Below are positions 40,874 to 49,476 of a stretch of DNA of 54,885 nt, piece after piece. The stretch covers positions 1-54,885 of the forward strand of contig CAYGPG010000011.1 of the NCBI GenBank assembly GCA_964351905.1. Reading direction: 5' to 3'. The DNA comes from GCA-2708415 sp964351905 (GTDB lineage: Bacteria > Pseudomonadota > Alphaproteobacteria > Micavibrionales > Micavibrionaceae). The translations under genes and the position numbers were made by a program. The notes beneath the pieces were generated by a model. It was not told the origin of the DNA. It was given only the letters and a program-made list of their open reading frames with translations, and searched no databases. Within the stretch, counting starts at the first letter, position 1; the number at the start of each line of letters is the position of its first letter.

Positions 40874-41718
40874 TGAAGAAATATTTTGCTTATAGTTTGT
40901 TTCTCATAAGCTCTTTGTTTTTAAATGCTTGTATCGGTCCGCCTTATGACTCTCCTAAAGTTATGAATGACCTTGCGCGCAGCAATATCGTTTCTAGGAC
41001 TATCAATTTTGAAGATAAAAACTTTCATTATGTTTTTTTAAAGAATGAAAATTCAAAAAACTTAATTGTCTTTGTTCATGGATCACCAGGAGATTGGGCG
41101 GCCTATGGTGAATATTTAAAAGATAGCGATTTACAGCAAAATGCGAACCTTATCGCTGTTGATCGTTTGGGATTTGGCAAATCCAATCCACATAATCCAG
41201 AACGCTCTTTATTAAAACATGCCGACGCTATTGCTTTTGCGATTAAAGAACACAAGGTTGAAAATATTATTGTTGTTGGGCATTCATATGGTGGACCCGT
41301 TGCCGCACAGCTCACTATGGATTATCCTGAATTAATAGATGGGCTGATCATGTTGGCGCCATCAATATCCCCCTCTTTAGAAGAAAACAGATGGTATAAC
41401 ACAGCCGCAAGCTGGCGTTTGGTTCGCTGGTTCTTACCAAAATCTTTGGATACTTCTAATCAAGAGATATTGCCTTTAAAACAAGAATTGATAAAAATTA
41501 AATCTAAATGGTCTGAATTAAAAATTCCCGTTACGATCATCCAAGGTGAAGAAGATGAACTTGTTCCTGCGGCAAATGCGTCTTTTGCAGAAAATAAACT
41601 CACAAGTACCCAACCCACAATTCACCTTTTACCTAACCAAGGACACTTCATTGTGTGGGAACAATTTGATCTTGTTAAACAATCAATATTAGAAATGATG
41701 AGTGAGATTGGTAAATAA
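40873..41718 (+). CDS. Lipoprotein alpha/beta hydrolase
   Basis: The 281-residue protein has a lipoprotein signal (FLISSLFLNAC, lipobox LNAC), so it is membrane-anchored outside the cytoplasm. It has an alpha/beta-hydrolase fold with FVHGSPGDW (oxyanion loop), the nucleophile elbow VVGHSYGGPVAA, the acid in IQGEEDELVP and the catalytic His in PNQGHFIVWEQ. Esterase, lipase or peptidase activity is possible; the substrate is unknown. The start overlaps the DAHP synthase stop by one base and nadE follows four bases after its stop, so it sits between two housekeeping genes. Confidence 0.88.
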   Translation: MKKYFAYSLFLISSLFLNACIGPPYDSPKVMNDLARSNIVSRTINFEDKNFHYVFLKNENSKNLIVFVHGSPGDWAAYGEYLKDSDLQQNANLIAVDRLGFGKSNPHNPERSLLKHADAIAFAIKEHKVENIIVVGHSYGGPVAAQLTMDYPELIDGLIMLAPSISPSLEENRWYNTAASWRLVRWFLPKSLDTSNQEILPLKQELIKIKSKWSELKIPVTIIQGEEDELVPAANASFAENKLTSTQPTIHLLPNQGHFIVWEQFDLVKQSILEMMSEIGK

Positions 41719-41722
41719 TAAA

Positions 41723-43309
41723 ATGACACTCCACCTAAATATTACAATTGCTCAACTTAATCCAACCGTTGGGGCGCTCAATCACAATTTTAATAAAATT
41801 CGTGAAGTCAGGAATAATGCATCCGACGAATGTGATCTCATTGTATATCCAGAATTAATTACAACGGGCTATCCAACAGATGATTTAGTCTTAAGTTCTT
41901 ACTTTATAAACCGTTTAGAGGCTAATGTTGAAGAGCTCATCAAGGAAAGTGCTAATGGTCCTGCACTCCTTATTTCCACGCCTTGGAAGGAAGAGGACGA
42001 GCTATATAATGTGACGTTACTGATTTCAGAAGGAAAAATTCTTCACAAAACATATAAAAATCATTTGCCCAATTATGGTGTTTTTGATGAAAAACGCGTT
42101 TTTGAAGAAGGCGCTCTTCCTGATGTTTGTGAACTTAAGGGTGTAAAATTAGGAATTCTTGTTTGCGAAGATATGTGGTTTTCTGATGTTTCGAACCATT
42201 TAAAACAACAAGGAGCAGAGATTTTAATTGTTCCAAATGGTAGCCCCTATCAAACAGACATCCATGTTACGCGTGAAACACATGCTAAAAACCGTGTCAA
42301 AGAAACTGGTTTACCCCTGATCTACATCAACCAAGTTGGGGGGCAAGACGAATTAGTTTTTGATGGAGCTTCTTTTGCTTTAGACGAAAAAGGGAAAATC
42401 ACCCATCAGCTACCTATTTTTGAAGAAGCTGTAATGGATTTAAATCAAAAAATAATGGCTCCACGCTTCAGCCTCGAAGCAACTATCTATAAAGCACTTG
42501 TGGTTGGTTTAAGAGACTATGTACAGAAAAATAACTTTCCCGGTGTTCTTATTGGGCTTTCAGGCGGCATTGATAGCGCATTAAGTGCAGCTATTGCTGT
42601 TGATGCTTTAGGATCAAATAAAGTTCAATGCGTTATGATGCCCTCGCCTTACACATCTCAAGAAAGCCTTGATGATGCAAAGGAATGTGCAAAGCTTCTA
42701 AATATGAAATTGGATAGTATCTCAATTGAGCCCGCTATGACGGCCTATGACCAAATGTTTGCCGATTATGTTGATGCCGAAAATTCTGGCACTACTTTTG
42801 AAAATATACAATCCCGTGCACGGGGAATGACGCTAATGGCATTATCAAATGCCAGTGGTAAGATGGTTCTTTCTACAGGAAATAAATCAGAAATGGCGGT
42901 TGGCTATGCCACTTTATATGGTGATATGTGTGGCGGGTTCAACGCAATTAAGGATTTATATAAAGGTCAGGTTTATGCCTTATCCAATTGGCGCAATGCA
43001 CAAGGTCTCGTGATTCCCGAAAATATCATTCAAAAAGCACCTTCTGCTGAATTAAAACCTGATCAGACCGATCAAGATAGCCTACCGCCGTATGATATTC
43101 TTGACGATATTTTAGAAAATTTAATTGAAAAAAACACACCGCCTCATGAGATCAAACAAGATCAAGACATTGTCATGAAAATCTGGAAGCTTCTAGATGC
43201 CACAGAATATAAGCGTAAGCAGGCTCCTCCGGGTGTAAAAATCACATCCAAATCTTTTGGGCGCAACCGTCGCTACCCCATTACAAATGGGTTTTTCAAA
43301 AACCAATAA
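41723..43309 (+). CDS. nadE: Glutamine-dependent NAD+ synthetase
   Basis: The protein has about 528 residues from ATG 41723 and two domains. The N-terminal carbon-nitrogen hydrolase part (about residues 1-250) carries the glutaminase triad: Glu in YPELITTGYP, Lys in HKTYKNHLPNYG and Cys in ILVCEDMW. The C-terminal NAD synthase part has the PP-loop GLSGGIDSALSAAIAVDAL (about residue 278), STGNKSEMAVGYATLYGD and PSAELKPDQTDQDSLP. It makes NAD+ from nicotinate adenine dinucleotide using glutamine. No good ribosome site precedes the start; translation may be coupled to the hydrolase gene. Confidence 0.96.
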   Translation: MTLHLNITIAQLNPTVGALNHNFNKIREVRNNASDECDLIVYPELITTGYPTDDLVLSSYFINRLEANVEELIKESANGPALLISTPWKEEDELYNVTLLISEGKILHKTYKNHLPNYGVFDEKRVFEEGALPDVCELKGVKLGILVCEDMWFSDVSNHLKQQGAEILIVPNGSPYQTDIHVTRETHAKNRVKETGLPLIYINQVGGQDELVFDGASFALDEKGKITHQLPIFEEAVMDLNQKIMAPRFSLEATIYKALVVGLRDYVQKNNFPGVLIGLSGGIDSALSAAIAVDALGSNKVQCVMMPSPYTSQESLDDAKECAKLLNMKLDSISIEPAMTAYDQMFADYVDAENSGTTFENIQSRARGMTLMALSNASGKMVLSTGNKSEMAVGYATLYGDMCGGFNAIKDLYKGQVYALSNWRNAQGLVIPENIIQKAPSAELKPDQTDQDSLPPYDILDDILENLIEKNTPPHEIKQDQDIVMKIWKLLDATEYKRKQAPPGVKITSKSFGRNRRYPITNGFFKNQ

Positions 43310-43386
43310 GTTTTTAATTAACAACTTATAAAGCTCATTACGTTATAATAATTGATGTTTAAATTCATCTTCCTCCATAATGCAAT

Positions 43387-43959
43387 ATGGAATTAAAAAA
43401 GAACAAGAAAACAAGCTTAAATTTTAAATCGCTTGCGACCAGCGCTGCTCTCATCACGCTGTCTGTTGCATCGTTATCAAACATGCAAGCAGCAAAAGCT
43501 GCAAATGGAACTGGAGCTGCATCAGCTGTATTATTAGCCCCTATTGATGTCGATCAAACAATCTCTGGAACATTAAATTTTGGAAGTTTTGCAATAACAG
43601 GATCAGGTACAGCAGAAATTGATACGGCAAGTAACCGCACAACAACTGGTTCGTTAACAGCCATTGGTGGCGCAGGGCTTGAGCAAAGGGGATTATTAAA
43701 CTTAAACGCTCTTACAGGGGTTCCAATCGAAATATCTTTCTTAGGCGCCCCTGGAGCAACCTTTACTGTCTCAAACGGTACAACAACAATGATTATTGGA
43801 AGCTTTAATATTGGAACCCCTACTGCTGGAGATAAAATCACACTTACGATTGCGACATCTCCTGCAACAATTCCAGTTGGTGCACGCCTTTTTGCTGACC
43901 CCGGGCAGCCACCGGGCACATATACTGGCACCTACACACTCATTACAAATTACCAATAA
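43387..43959 (+). CDS. DUF4402 secreted protein
   Basis: The 190-residue protein has a signal peptide (LATSAALITLSVASLSNMQAAKA) and a beta-rich, Gly/Thr/Ala-rich mature part. The C-terminal GQPPGTYTGTYTLITNYQ and the N-terminal ISGTLNFGSFAITGSGTAEI are typical of DUF4402, a family thought to form surface or fimbria-like structures related to spore coat U proteins. No chaperone or usher gene is adjacent. A TATAAT at 43344-43349 could belong to its promoter. It stands alone between nadE and gltX. Confidence 0.82.
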   Translation: MELKKNKKTSLNFKSLATSAALITLSVASLSNMQAAKAANGTGAASAVLLAPIDVDQTISGTLNFGSFAITGSGTAEIDTASNRTTTGSLTAIGGAGLEQRGLLNLNALTGVPIEISFLGAPGATFTVSNGTTTMIIGSFNIGTPTAGDKITLTIATSPATIPVGARLFADPGQPPGTYTGTYTLITNYQ

Positions 43960-44036
43960 GCTGGTTTTCCTAAAAATATTGAAATAAAAGACAAAACCCG
44001 CTACTTAATAGAGCTTAATTAACGTAAGGTTTTGAA

Positions 44037-45377
44037 ATGTCAGTAAAAGTTCGTTTTGCCCCCTCCCCAACTGGTTTTATGCATGTTGGTAATGCCAGAA
44101 CTGCCGTTATCACATGGTTATTTTGTCAAAAGCATAACGGGCATTTCTTATTGCGTATCGACGATACAGACCGCGAGCGTTCACGTGATGAATGCGAAGT
44201 CGCAATTGAAGAAGGTCTAACGTGGCTAGGCTTACCATGGGATCAAAAAGTGAACCAAAAAGACCGCATGGATAAATATAATGCGGTCATTGAACAGTTA
44301 AAAACAGATGGTCGCCTGTATGCTTGCTATGAAACACCTGAAGAACTTGGATTAAAGCGCAAAACACAGCTGTCTCGAGGAATTCCTCCCACTTATGACC
44401 GTGCAGGTTTAGATTTAACGCCAGAGCAAATTGCCAAATACGAAGCTGAAGGCCGCACGCCGCATTGGCGTTTTAAACTCAATCACACCCCTATCGAATG
44501 GAAGGACCTTATCCGTGGCCCTGTTTCGTTTAAGGGCGAAGATCTCTCTGACCCTGTAGTCCTTCGTGAAGACGGTACACCACTTTATCATTTATGCTCC
44601 GTCATTGATGATGTTGAATTTGAAATCACGCATGTTGTACGTGGTGAAGACCATGTTTCTAACACCGCAACGCACGTTCAAATGTTTGAAGCCATCTCTG
44701 GCAAAGCACCAGACTTTGCTCACCTATCACTTATCTCTGATGCCGAAGGCGGAAAGTTATCCAAACGTATCGGCTCACTCAGTTTGCGTGACATTAAAAA
44801 TGATGAAGGCTTAGAGGCGATGTCTATCGTCTCACTCATGGCACGATTAGGAACATCTGATCCCATCGAAGCTTACACAGATCACAAAAAATTAATTGAA
44901 GATTTTGATTTCTCAAAATTTTCACGCTCAACACCAAAATTTGACCCTGATGAATTGGTGCGTTTAAATTCAAAAATTCTTCACGACACAAATTTTGCTG
45001 ACGTCAAAGATCGTTTAATCGAAATGGGCTTAAACGATTTAGACGAGAATTTTTGGAATGCCGTGCGCCCGAACTTGGAACGTCTACGTAATGTTCAAGA
45101 CTGGTGGAAAGTCGTCAATGATGACAACTCCACAAAAATCGAAGAAGAAGATAAAGAGTTCACCGCACAAGCCGCAGAGGTTCTTCCCCCCGCGCCATGG
45201 ACGCCAGAAACATGGAATGAATGGATTGGGAAAATTAAAGACGTCAGCGACCGTAAAGGCAAAGGACTTTTCATGCCCCTTCGCAAAGCCCTGACAGGAA
45301 TGGATCACGGCCCAGAACTAAACAACCTCCTCCCCCTCCTCGGCGAAGAAAAAGTAAAACAGCGTCTAAAAGGGTAA
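44037..45377 (+). CDS. gltX: Glutamyl-tRNA synthetase (GltX)
   Basis: The 446-residue class I synthetase charges tRNA-Glu, and possibly tRNA-Gln for the amidation route. It has FAPSPTGFMHVGNARTA (the HIGH box as HVGN), LRIDDTDRERS, HVVRGEDHVSNTATHVQ and the KMSKS equivalent GGKLSKRIGS (about residue 240). Alphaproteobacteria often carry two GltX paralogues; this one is of the HVGN/KLSKR kind. The C-terminal domain of about 120 residues is divergent and includes an acidic insert (KIEEEDKEF). trmJ starts six bases downstream. Confidence 0.95.
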   Translation: MSVKVRFAPSPTGFMHVGNARTAVITWLFCQKHNGHFLLRIDDTDRERSRDECEVAIEEGLTWLGLPWDQKVNQKDRMDKYNAVIEQLKTDGRLYACYETPEELGLKRKTQLSRGIPPTYDRAGLDLTPEQIAKYEAEGRTPHWRFKLNHTPIEWKDLIRGPVSFKGEDLSDPVVLREDGTPLYHLCSVIDDVEFEITHVVRGEDHVSNTATHVQMFEAISGKAPDFAHLSLISDAEGGKLSKRIGSLSLRDIKNDEGLEAMSIVSLMARLGTSDPIEAYTDHKKLIEDFDFSKFSRSTPKFDPDELVRLNSKILHDTNFADVKDRLIEMGLNDLDENFWNAVRPNLERLRNVQDWWKVVNDDNSTKIEEEDKEFTAQAAEVLPPAPWTPETWNEWIGKIKDVSDRKGKGLFMPLRKALTGMDHGPELNNLLPLLGEEKVKQRLKG

Positions 45378-45383
45378 GTTACA

Positions 45384-46112
45384 ATGACTAAACCCGCCAT
45401 CATTCTTGTGACCCCTCAGATGGGGGAGAATATTGGCGCGGCGGCGCGGGCGGTGGCTAATTTTGGATTAAGTGATTTACACCTTGTTGATCCACGTGAT
45501 GGGTGGCCTAGCAAAATTGCCGAAGCCAATTCTGTCGGTGCGCTTGATAAAATAAACCCAGTAAAAATTTTTGAAACCACCAAAGACGCCATCAAAGATT
45601 ATCATGTTGTTTATGCGACAACGGCACGCCCACGTGAAATGCGTAAACCCGTTATGACGCCTGAACATGCCGTATCTGACATGGTCAAACATCAAAAAGA
45701 GGACAAGAAAACCGCTATTCTTTTTGGTGGAGAACGTGCAGGTCTGACCAACGAAGATATCAGCCTCGCGCAGAACATTATTTCTGTTCCCGTCAATCCA
45801 GACTTCGCCTCGCTCAACCTCGCGCAATGCGTTTTATTGTTGGGCTATGAATGGCGCAGGCAACATAATGACACCGCCCCCCTCATCATGCCCGAAGGTG
45901 ATAGCCCTACAGCCAATCAAGGCGAAGTGACTGAATTTTTAGACCGCCTTGAAAATGAATTAGACAACCATAAATTTTTCCGCGAAGAAAATATGCGCCC
46001 CACCATGATGCGTAACATTCGCAACATCTTCACCCGCAACCAAATGAGCGAGCAAGAGGTTAAAACTTTGCATGGTATTATTTCCGCTTTAATTGGAAAT
46101 AAAGTCAGATAG
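45384..46112 (+). CDS. trmJ: TrmJ-type tRNA 2'-O-methyltransferase
   Basis: The 242-residue SPOUT methyltransferase would modify ribose 32 in the tRNA anticodon loop. The N-terminal domain starts ILVTPQMGENIGAAARAVANFGL and the trefoil-knot motifs are ILFGGERAGLTNEDI and SVPVNPDFASLNLAQCVLLLGYEW. The C-terminal helical part has RPTMMRNIRNIFTRNQM. It follows gltX by six bases, so the two tRNA enzymes are probably co-transcribed. A palindromic repeat begins immediately after its stop. Confidence 0.93.
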   Translation: MTKPAIILVTPQMGENIGAAARAVANFGLSDLHLVDPRDGWPSKIAEANSVGALDKINPVKIFETTKDAIKDYHVVYATTARPREMRKPVMTPEHAVSDMVKHQKEDKKTAILFGGERAGLTNEDISLAQNIISVPVNPDFASLNLAQCVLLLGYEWRRQHNDTAPLIMPEGDSPTANQGEVTEFLDRLENELDNHKFFREENMRPTMMRNIRNIFTRNQMSEQEVKTLHGIISALIGNKVR

Positions 46113-46188
46113 CCCCTCCCTCTCCCTAAGGGAGAGGGTTGCGCAGGCTTAGTGAACATTGTGAACTTAGCCATAGCTGGGTGAGGGG
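46113..46188. repeat. CCCCTC...GAGGGG palindromic repeat after trmJ
   Basis: A 76-base element begins with CCCCTCCCTCTCCCT and an internal CTCTCCCT/AGGGAGAG hairpin, and ends GGTGAGGGG, which is complementary to its beginning. A second weak inner pairing lies around TAGTGAACATTGTGAACTTAG. It resembles the dispersed C-rich/G-rich palindromes found in many proteobacteria and starts on the base after the trmJ stop. Confidence 0.65.
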
Positions 46189-46210
46189 TTATACAGCTTC
46201 AACTTAAACA

Positions 46211-46240
46211 AAAAAAACCGCCAATTCAGGCGGTTCTTAC
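46211..46240 (-). terminator. Rho-independent terminator of rpsD
   Basis: On the minus strand AACCGCC, loop TGAATT, GGCGGTT is followed by eight T and TGTTT. It lies about 115 bases after the rpsD stop. The A-rich/T-rich flanks are best for the minus strand, so it closes the rpsD transcript. Confidence 0.85.
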
Positions 46241-46274
46241 AATTCTTATATTTTAATTAATCAAGTATTTTTCT

Positions 46275-46342
46275 GTTTTGGCTAGGCGCAAGGTACGAAA
46301 TTTAGGAAACCTAAATGAGTGCCGCCGCAACAACGCCAAAAC
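46275..46342. repeat. Imperfect palindrome just after rpsD
   Basis: The outer ends are GTTTTGGC (46275-46282) and GCCAAAAC (46335-46342), and the centre is a perfect TTTAGG-AAA-CCTAAA hairpin (46301-46315). Between them the pairing is partial. The element lies within the 3' untranslated part of rpsD, between its stop and the terminator. Confidence 0.55.
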
Positions 46343-46356
46343 AAAAAAGACGCAGA

Positions 46357-46974
46357 TTAACGAGAGTAAAATTCAACGATTAGATGCGGTTCCATCTCAA
46401 CAGCGAAAGGAACATCTGCAAGCTCAGGCACACGTAGGAACGTTGCTTTACCTGCTTTATGATCTACTTCGATATATTCTGCAACATCACGCTCTGGTGC
46501 TTCCATGGCTAAAAGAACCATTGGCATTTTAAGCGAGCTATCTTTCACTTGAATAACGTCACCTTCTTTAACCTGATAAGAAGAAACATTTACTTTCTTA
46601 CCGTTCACTGTCACATGGTTGTGGCTGACGAATTGACGTGCCGCGAAAACTGTTGGAACAAATTTCGCACGGTAGATCACTGCATCCAAACGAGACTCAA
46701 GAAGACCGATAAGGTTTTGACCTGTATCACCGCGCATACGGTTTGCTTCTTGATAATAACGGCGGAATTTACGCTCACCGATGTTACCGTAATGACCTTT
46801 TAATTTTTGCTTCGCGAATAACTGAATACCGTAATCTGTCGGCTTCGCACGACGTGCGCCGTGCATACCTGGCGCAGATTGGCGTGTGTTATAAGGGGAT
46901 TTCGGACGACCCCATAGGTTACAACCCAAACGGCGATCAATTTTATATTTAGACTTAGGTCTCTTTTCACTCAT
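46357..46974 (-). CDS. rpsD: 30S ribosomal protein S4
   Basis: The 205-residue protein has the normal S4 length. It has the N-terminal rRNA-binding part (KSKYKIDRRLGCNLWG, then GARRAKPTDYGIQLFAKQKL) and the S4 RNA-binding domain (LESRLDAVIYRAKFVPTVFAARQFVSHNHVTVNGKKVN). It binds 16S rRNA early in assembly and often regulates its own synthesis. AAGGAA precedes the ATG. A strong promoter and a leader of about 130 bases with hairpins lie upstream. It is alone, not in the alpha operon. Confidence 0.98.
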   Translation of the reverse strand: MSEKRPKSKYKIDRRLGCNLWGRPKSPYNTRQSAPGMHGARRAKPTDYGIQLFAKQKLKGHYGNIGERKFRRYYQEANRMRGDTGQNLIGLLESRLDAVIYRAKFVPTVFAARQFVSHNHVTVNGKKVNVSSYQVKEGDVIQVKDSSLKMPMVLLAMEAPERDVAEYIEVDHKAGKATFLRVPELADVPFAVEMEPHLIVEFYSR

Positions 46975-47001
46975 GTTTATAGTTCCTTCTATATTTTAAT
47001 G

Positions 47002-47092
47002 GCATCATTTTGATGCTCGATTTAATGTCCTAATAGCCCGAACGGGATTGAAGTTAATCAAATGATTTCCATCAACAAGGAGTCGCCTCCTT
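47002..47092 (-). promoter_or_regulatory. Structured leader of rpsD
   Basis: The rpsD leader contains a hairpin AAGGAG-GCGA-CTCCTT (47077-47092) near the predicted transcript start. A small CCCG-TT-CGGG pairing (47037-47046) and a GCATC-AAAAT-GATGC hairpin (47002-47016) near the ribosome site follow. It could mediate S4 feedback, but no known S4 leader motif is recognised. Confidence 0.4.
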
Positions 47093-47110
47093 TTCTTGGG
47101 AATATGCGGA

Positions 47111-47138
47111 GTTATAAGGGTTTGGGGATAATTGTCAA
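47111..47138 (-). promoter_or_regulatory. Sigma70 promoter of rpsD
   Basis: On the minus strand TTGACA (47133-47138), a 16-base spacer and TATAAC (47111-47116) give a near-consensus promoter. Transcription should start near 47104, leaving a leader of about 130 bases before the rpsD ATG. It is the best promoter match in the window. Confidence 0.8.
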
Positions 47139-47252
47139 GAAATTAAGTATAAATTACGTCATTACATGCTTTATGCATGTAATCTATTTTGGTATTCATA
47201 TTGGATTACATGAACGAGCGATATAATGACGCTTAAAATAGGACAAGAACCC

Positions 47253-48017
47253 ATGAAGTTTCGCTTTTTACTCATTACCGCCGCCACTTGCTCTATTTTG
47301 GGTCTAAGCGCCTGTCAGACAACAACAAAAACGCTTTCCAATGATATTGCTGCCCTTGGCAACACACTTTTTGGCAATGTAAATACGCAAGCCGCAACCG
47401 TTGCGGGCTTACAGCAACAAGATATTACCGCCGCGTTCAAACAAGCTTTAAGCATCGGAACGCAAGAAGTTGTTCAGCAATTAGGACAAAGAGACGGATT
47501 TAGGGCAGATCCTAAAATACACATCCCCCTGCCCGCTTCATTGGCGAAAGTTCAAGGCGCGTTGGATACGGTTGGGGCGTCTTATCTTCTTGATGATCTT
47601 GAAACGCGCCTGAACCGCGCCGCAGAAATTGCAACACCCCATGCAAAAGAGCTTTTCATTAATGCCATATCTGAAATGACCTTTGATGATATTTACACCA
47701 TTTATAAAGGGCCTAAGGATTCTGCTACCACGTACTTCCGCCAAAAAATGTCTGCGCCACTCGCGACCAAGATGTCACCGTTTGTGCAAAATGCAATCTC
47801 TCAAGCTGGCGTAATCCAATCCTACGACAAAGCCATGGGCAAATATCAAGATATTCCGTTCATGCCTGATGTCAAAGCAGATTTGACCTCTTATGTTGTG
47901 GATCAGGGCATCGAAGGGATTTTCTTTTATCTAGCACAACAAGAAAGAGCAATTCGTGAAAACCCTACGCGCCAAACAACAGAACTTCTCAAAAAAGTCT
48001 TTGGCTCTAGAATTTGA
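47253..48017 (+). CDS. DUF4197 lipoprotein
   Basis: The protein has about 254 residues from ATG 47253, which has AGGA upstream and gives a lipoprotein signal (FLLITAATCSILGLSAC). An in-frame ATG at 47226 would add nine residues before the signal. The mature part is helical: AAFKQALSIGTQEVVQQLGQ, then RTRLNRA-like repeats, MTFDDIYTIYKGPKDSATTYF and PFMPDVKADLTSYVVDQGIEGIF. This matches DUF4197, a family of envelope proteins of unknown function. It stands alone between rpsD and the DUF1513 gene. Confidence 0.85.
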   Translation: MKFRFLLITAATCSILGLSACQTTTKTLSNDIAALGNTLFGNVNTQAATVAGLQQQDITAAFKQALSIGTQEVVQQLGQRDGFRADPKIHIPLPASLAKVQGALDTVGASYLLDDLETRLNRAAEIATPHAKELFINAISEMTFDDIYTIYKGPKDSATTYFRQKMSAPLATKMSPFVQNAISQAGVIQSYDKAMGKYQDIPFMPDVKADLTSYVVDQGIEGIFFYLAQQERAIRENPTRQTTELLKKVFGSRI

Positions 48018-48172
48018 AATCATTTTAAATTCTTAAGATAAAGTTAACCTACGTAAACTATACAATATCCAAAACGTCCATGAAAACACGTTCAAATTAC
48101 GTTTTGAAAACTATTTTTATGCTAAAATGAAAATGTAACCAATTTTTAAAGATTTAATGGAATGATATCTAC

Positions 48173-49468
48173 ATGATTGATAGACGTGAATTTCTTAAAT
48201 ATAGCGCATATATAGCAGTGGCAATACAAACGAGTTTGATTGCTCCGAGATCACTCGCAGCGACAACCCCAAAAGTCATCAATGGAGTGAGTGGCAATAT
48301 TGTTGCGGCTTGTTACAACTTGATGAAAGAAGGGCCATTTTCAAACGAAACTCATCAAACCGTTTTATCCAATTTAGATTTGGTCACTGGGGACGTTATG
48401 CAAATCCCAATCGAGATGGAAAAAGCACATGATGTATTAAAAATTAATGATAATTACCTTGTCATTTCAAATGGTGGAAAACCCAAATTAAGAGTTAGCG
48501 ATTTCTCAGGTCGAGGTCAGGACATTGAATTAGATAAAAACCTAATGTTTGCTGGGCACGGTTTTCACGATAAAGAAAACGATGTCATCATTGTATCTGT
48601 TAATGATCTAGATAAAAATAGCCAAGGTTGCTTTGCTCTTCTTGACCCTAAAGACTTCAAACTAATGGAATTAAAATACCTTGAGGGTTCTGCTCCACAT
48701 GACATTCAGTTGTTTGATAATGATACTTTTGCCGTATGTAATTACAATGGTTATAAAGATAAAGAAGCCAATGAACCTGGTTTTACTATGGGCGTTACAA
48801 ATGAACATAGTGAAATTGCCTTATATGATCGCAAAACATTTAAATTAAAAAAAACAATGCCTGCATATAAAAATGCAATGGTAAGCCATAGCATTATGAC
48901 AGATAACGGTGAACTCTTTGCTATTGGATTTCAAGAATATGATGACCCTGACATTGCAACATGGGATAACGAGTATATTGAAGATAAGTTCAGGTCTTAT
49001 TTTGCAGAGAACCACCCAGAATTATCAAACCAATGGCCTGAAATTGCACAAAAAGCAAAAATACACCGTGTTGAAAAGTCAGTAGAAAATTTTGGTCTCC
49101 CCCTTCTACCGTTACAGATGTCTGTTGGCGGCACAAATGAACTAAATGTTCTACATCTAGAAAACTTTCATCATCGACGCGCGCAATCTATATGCTATGT
49201 TCGTGACACAAATACTGTGTGCATGTCTTTTCCAAACTCCGATAGCATCGCTCTTTTTAACGCTACCACTAATGAATATAGAAGTATAACTGGTGCAGAA
49301 TTAAACTTAAAAGAAATGCGCGGTATAAGTGAAATTGAGGGTACACCTTACCTAGCGATTGCAGGAATTCGCCGTGGAATTAGTATTGTTGATACAAGAA
49401 ACTTAAAAATCGTCAACAACTATGATGTTTCTATGGGACGCATTATTCATATGCATCACATCGCTTAA
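48173..49468 (+). CDS. DUF1513 Tat-exported beta-propeller protein
   Basis: The 431-residue protein begins with a twin-arginine signal (DRREFLK, then a hydrophobic stretch ending in LAA), so it is exported folded. The rest has the repeated short beta pattern of a propeller, with APHDIQLFDNDTFAVCNYNGY, HSIMTDNGELFAIGFQEYDD and CYVRDTNTVCMSFPNSDSIAL. In other bacteria DUF1513 proteins are linked to iron-uptake loci, but none of the usual partners (imelysin, di-haem peroxidase-like proteins) is in the window. Function is unknown. Confidence 0.82.
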   Translation: MIDRREFLKYSAYIAVAIQTSLIAPRSLAATTPKVINGVSGNIVAACYNLMKEGPFSNETHQTVLSNLDLVTGDVMQIPIEMEKAHDVLKINDNYLVISNGGKPKLRVSDFSGRGQDIELDKNLMFAGHGFHDKENDVIIVSVNDLDKNSQGCFALLDPKDFKLMELKYLEGSAPHDIQLFDNDTFAVCNYNGYKDKEANEPGFTMGVTNEHSEIALYDRKTFKLKKTMPAYKNAMVSHSIMTDNGELFAIGFQEYDDPDIATWDNEYIEDKFRSYFAENHPELSNQWPEIAQKAKIHRVEKSVENFGLPLLPLQMSVGGTNELNVLHLENFHHRRAQSICYVRDTNTVCMSFPNSDSIALFNATTNEYRSITGAELNLKEMRGISEIEGTPYLAIAGIRRGISIVDTRNLKIVNNYDVSMGRIIHMHHIA

Positions 49469-49476
49469 TTTTAAAT

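Noticed and set aside
43554..43931. 125-codon minus-strand frame across the DUF4402 gene
   Set aside because: It lies wholly antisense to a gene with signal peptide and family motifs, and its translation has no recognisable domain.
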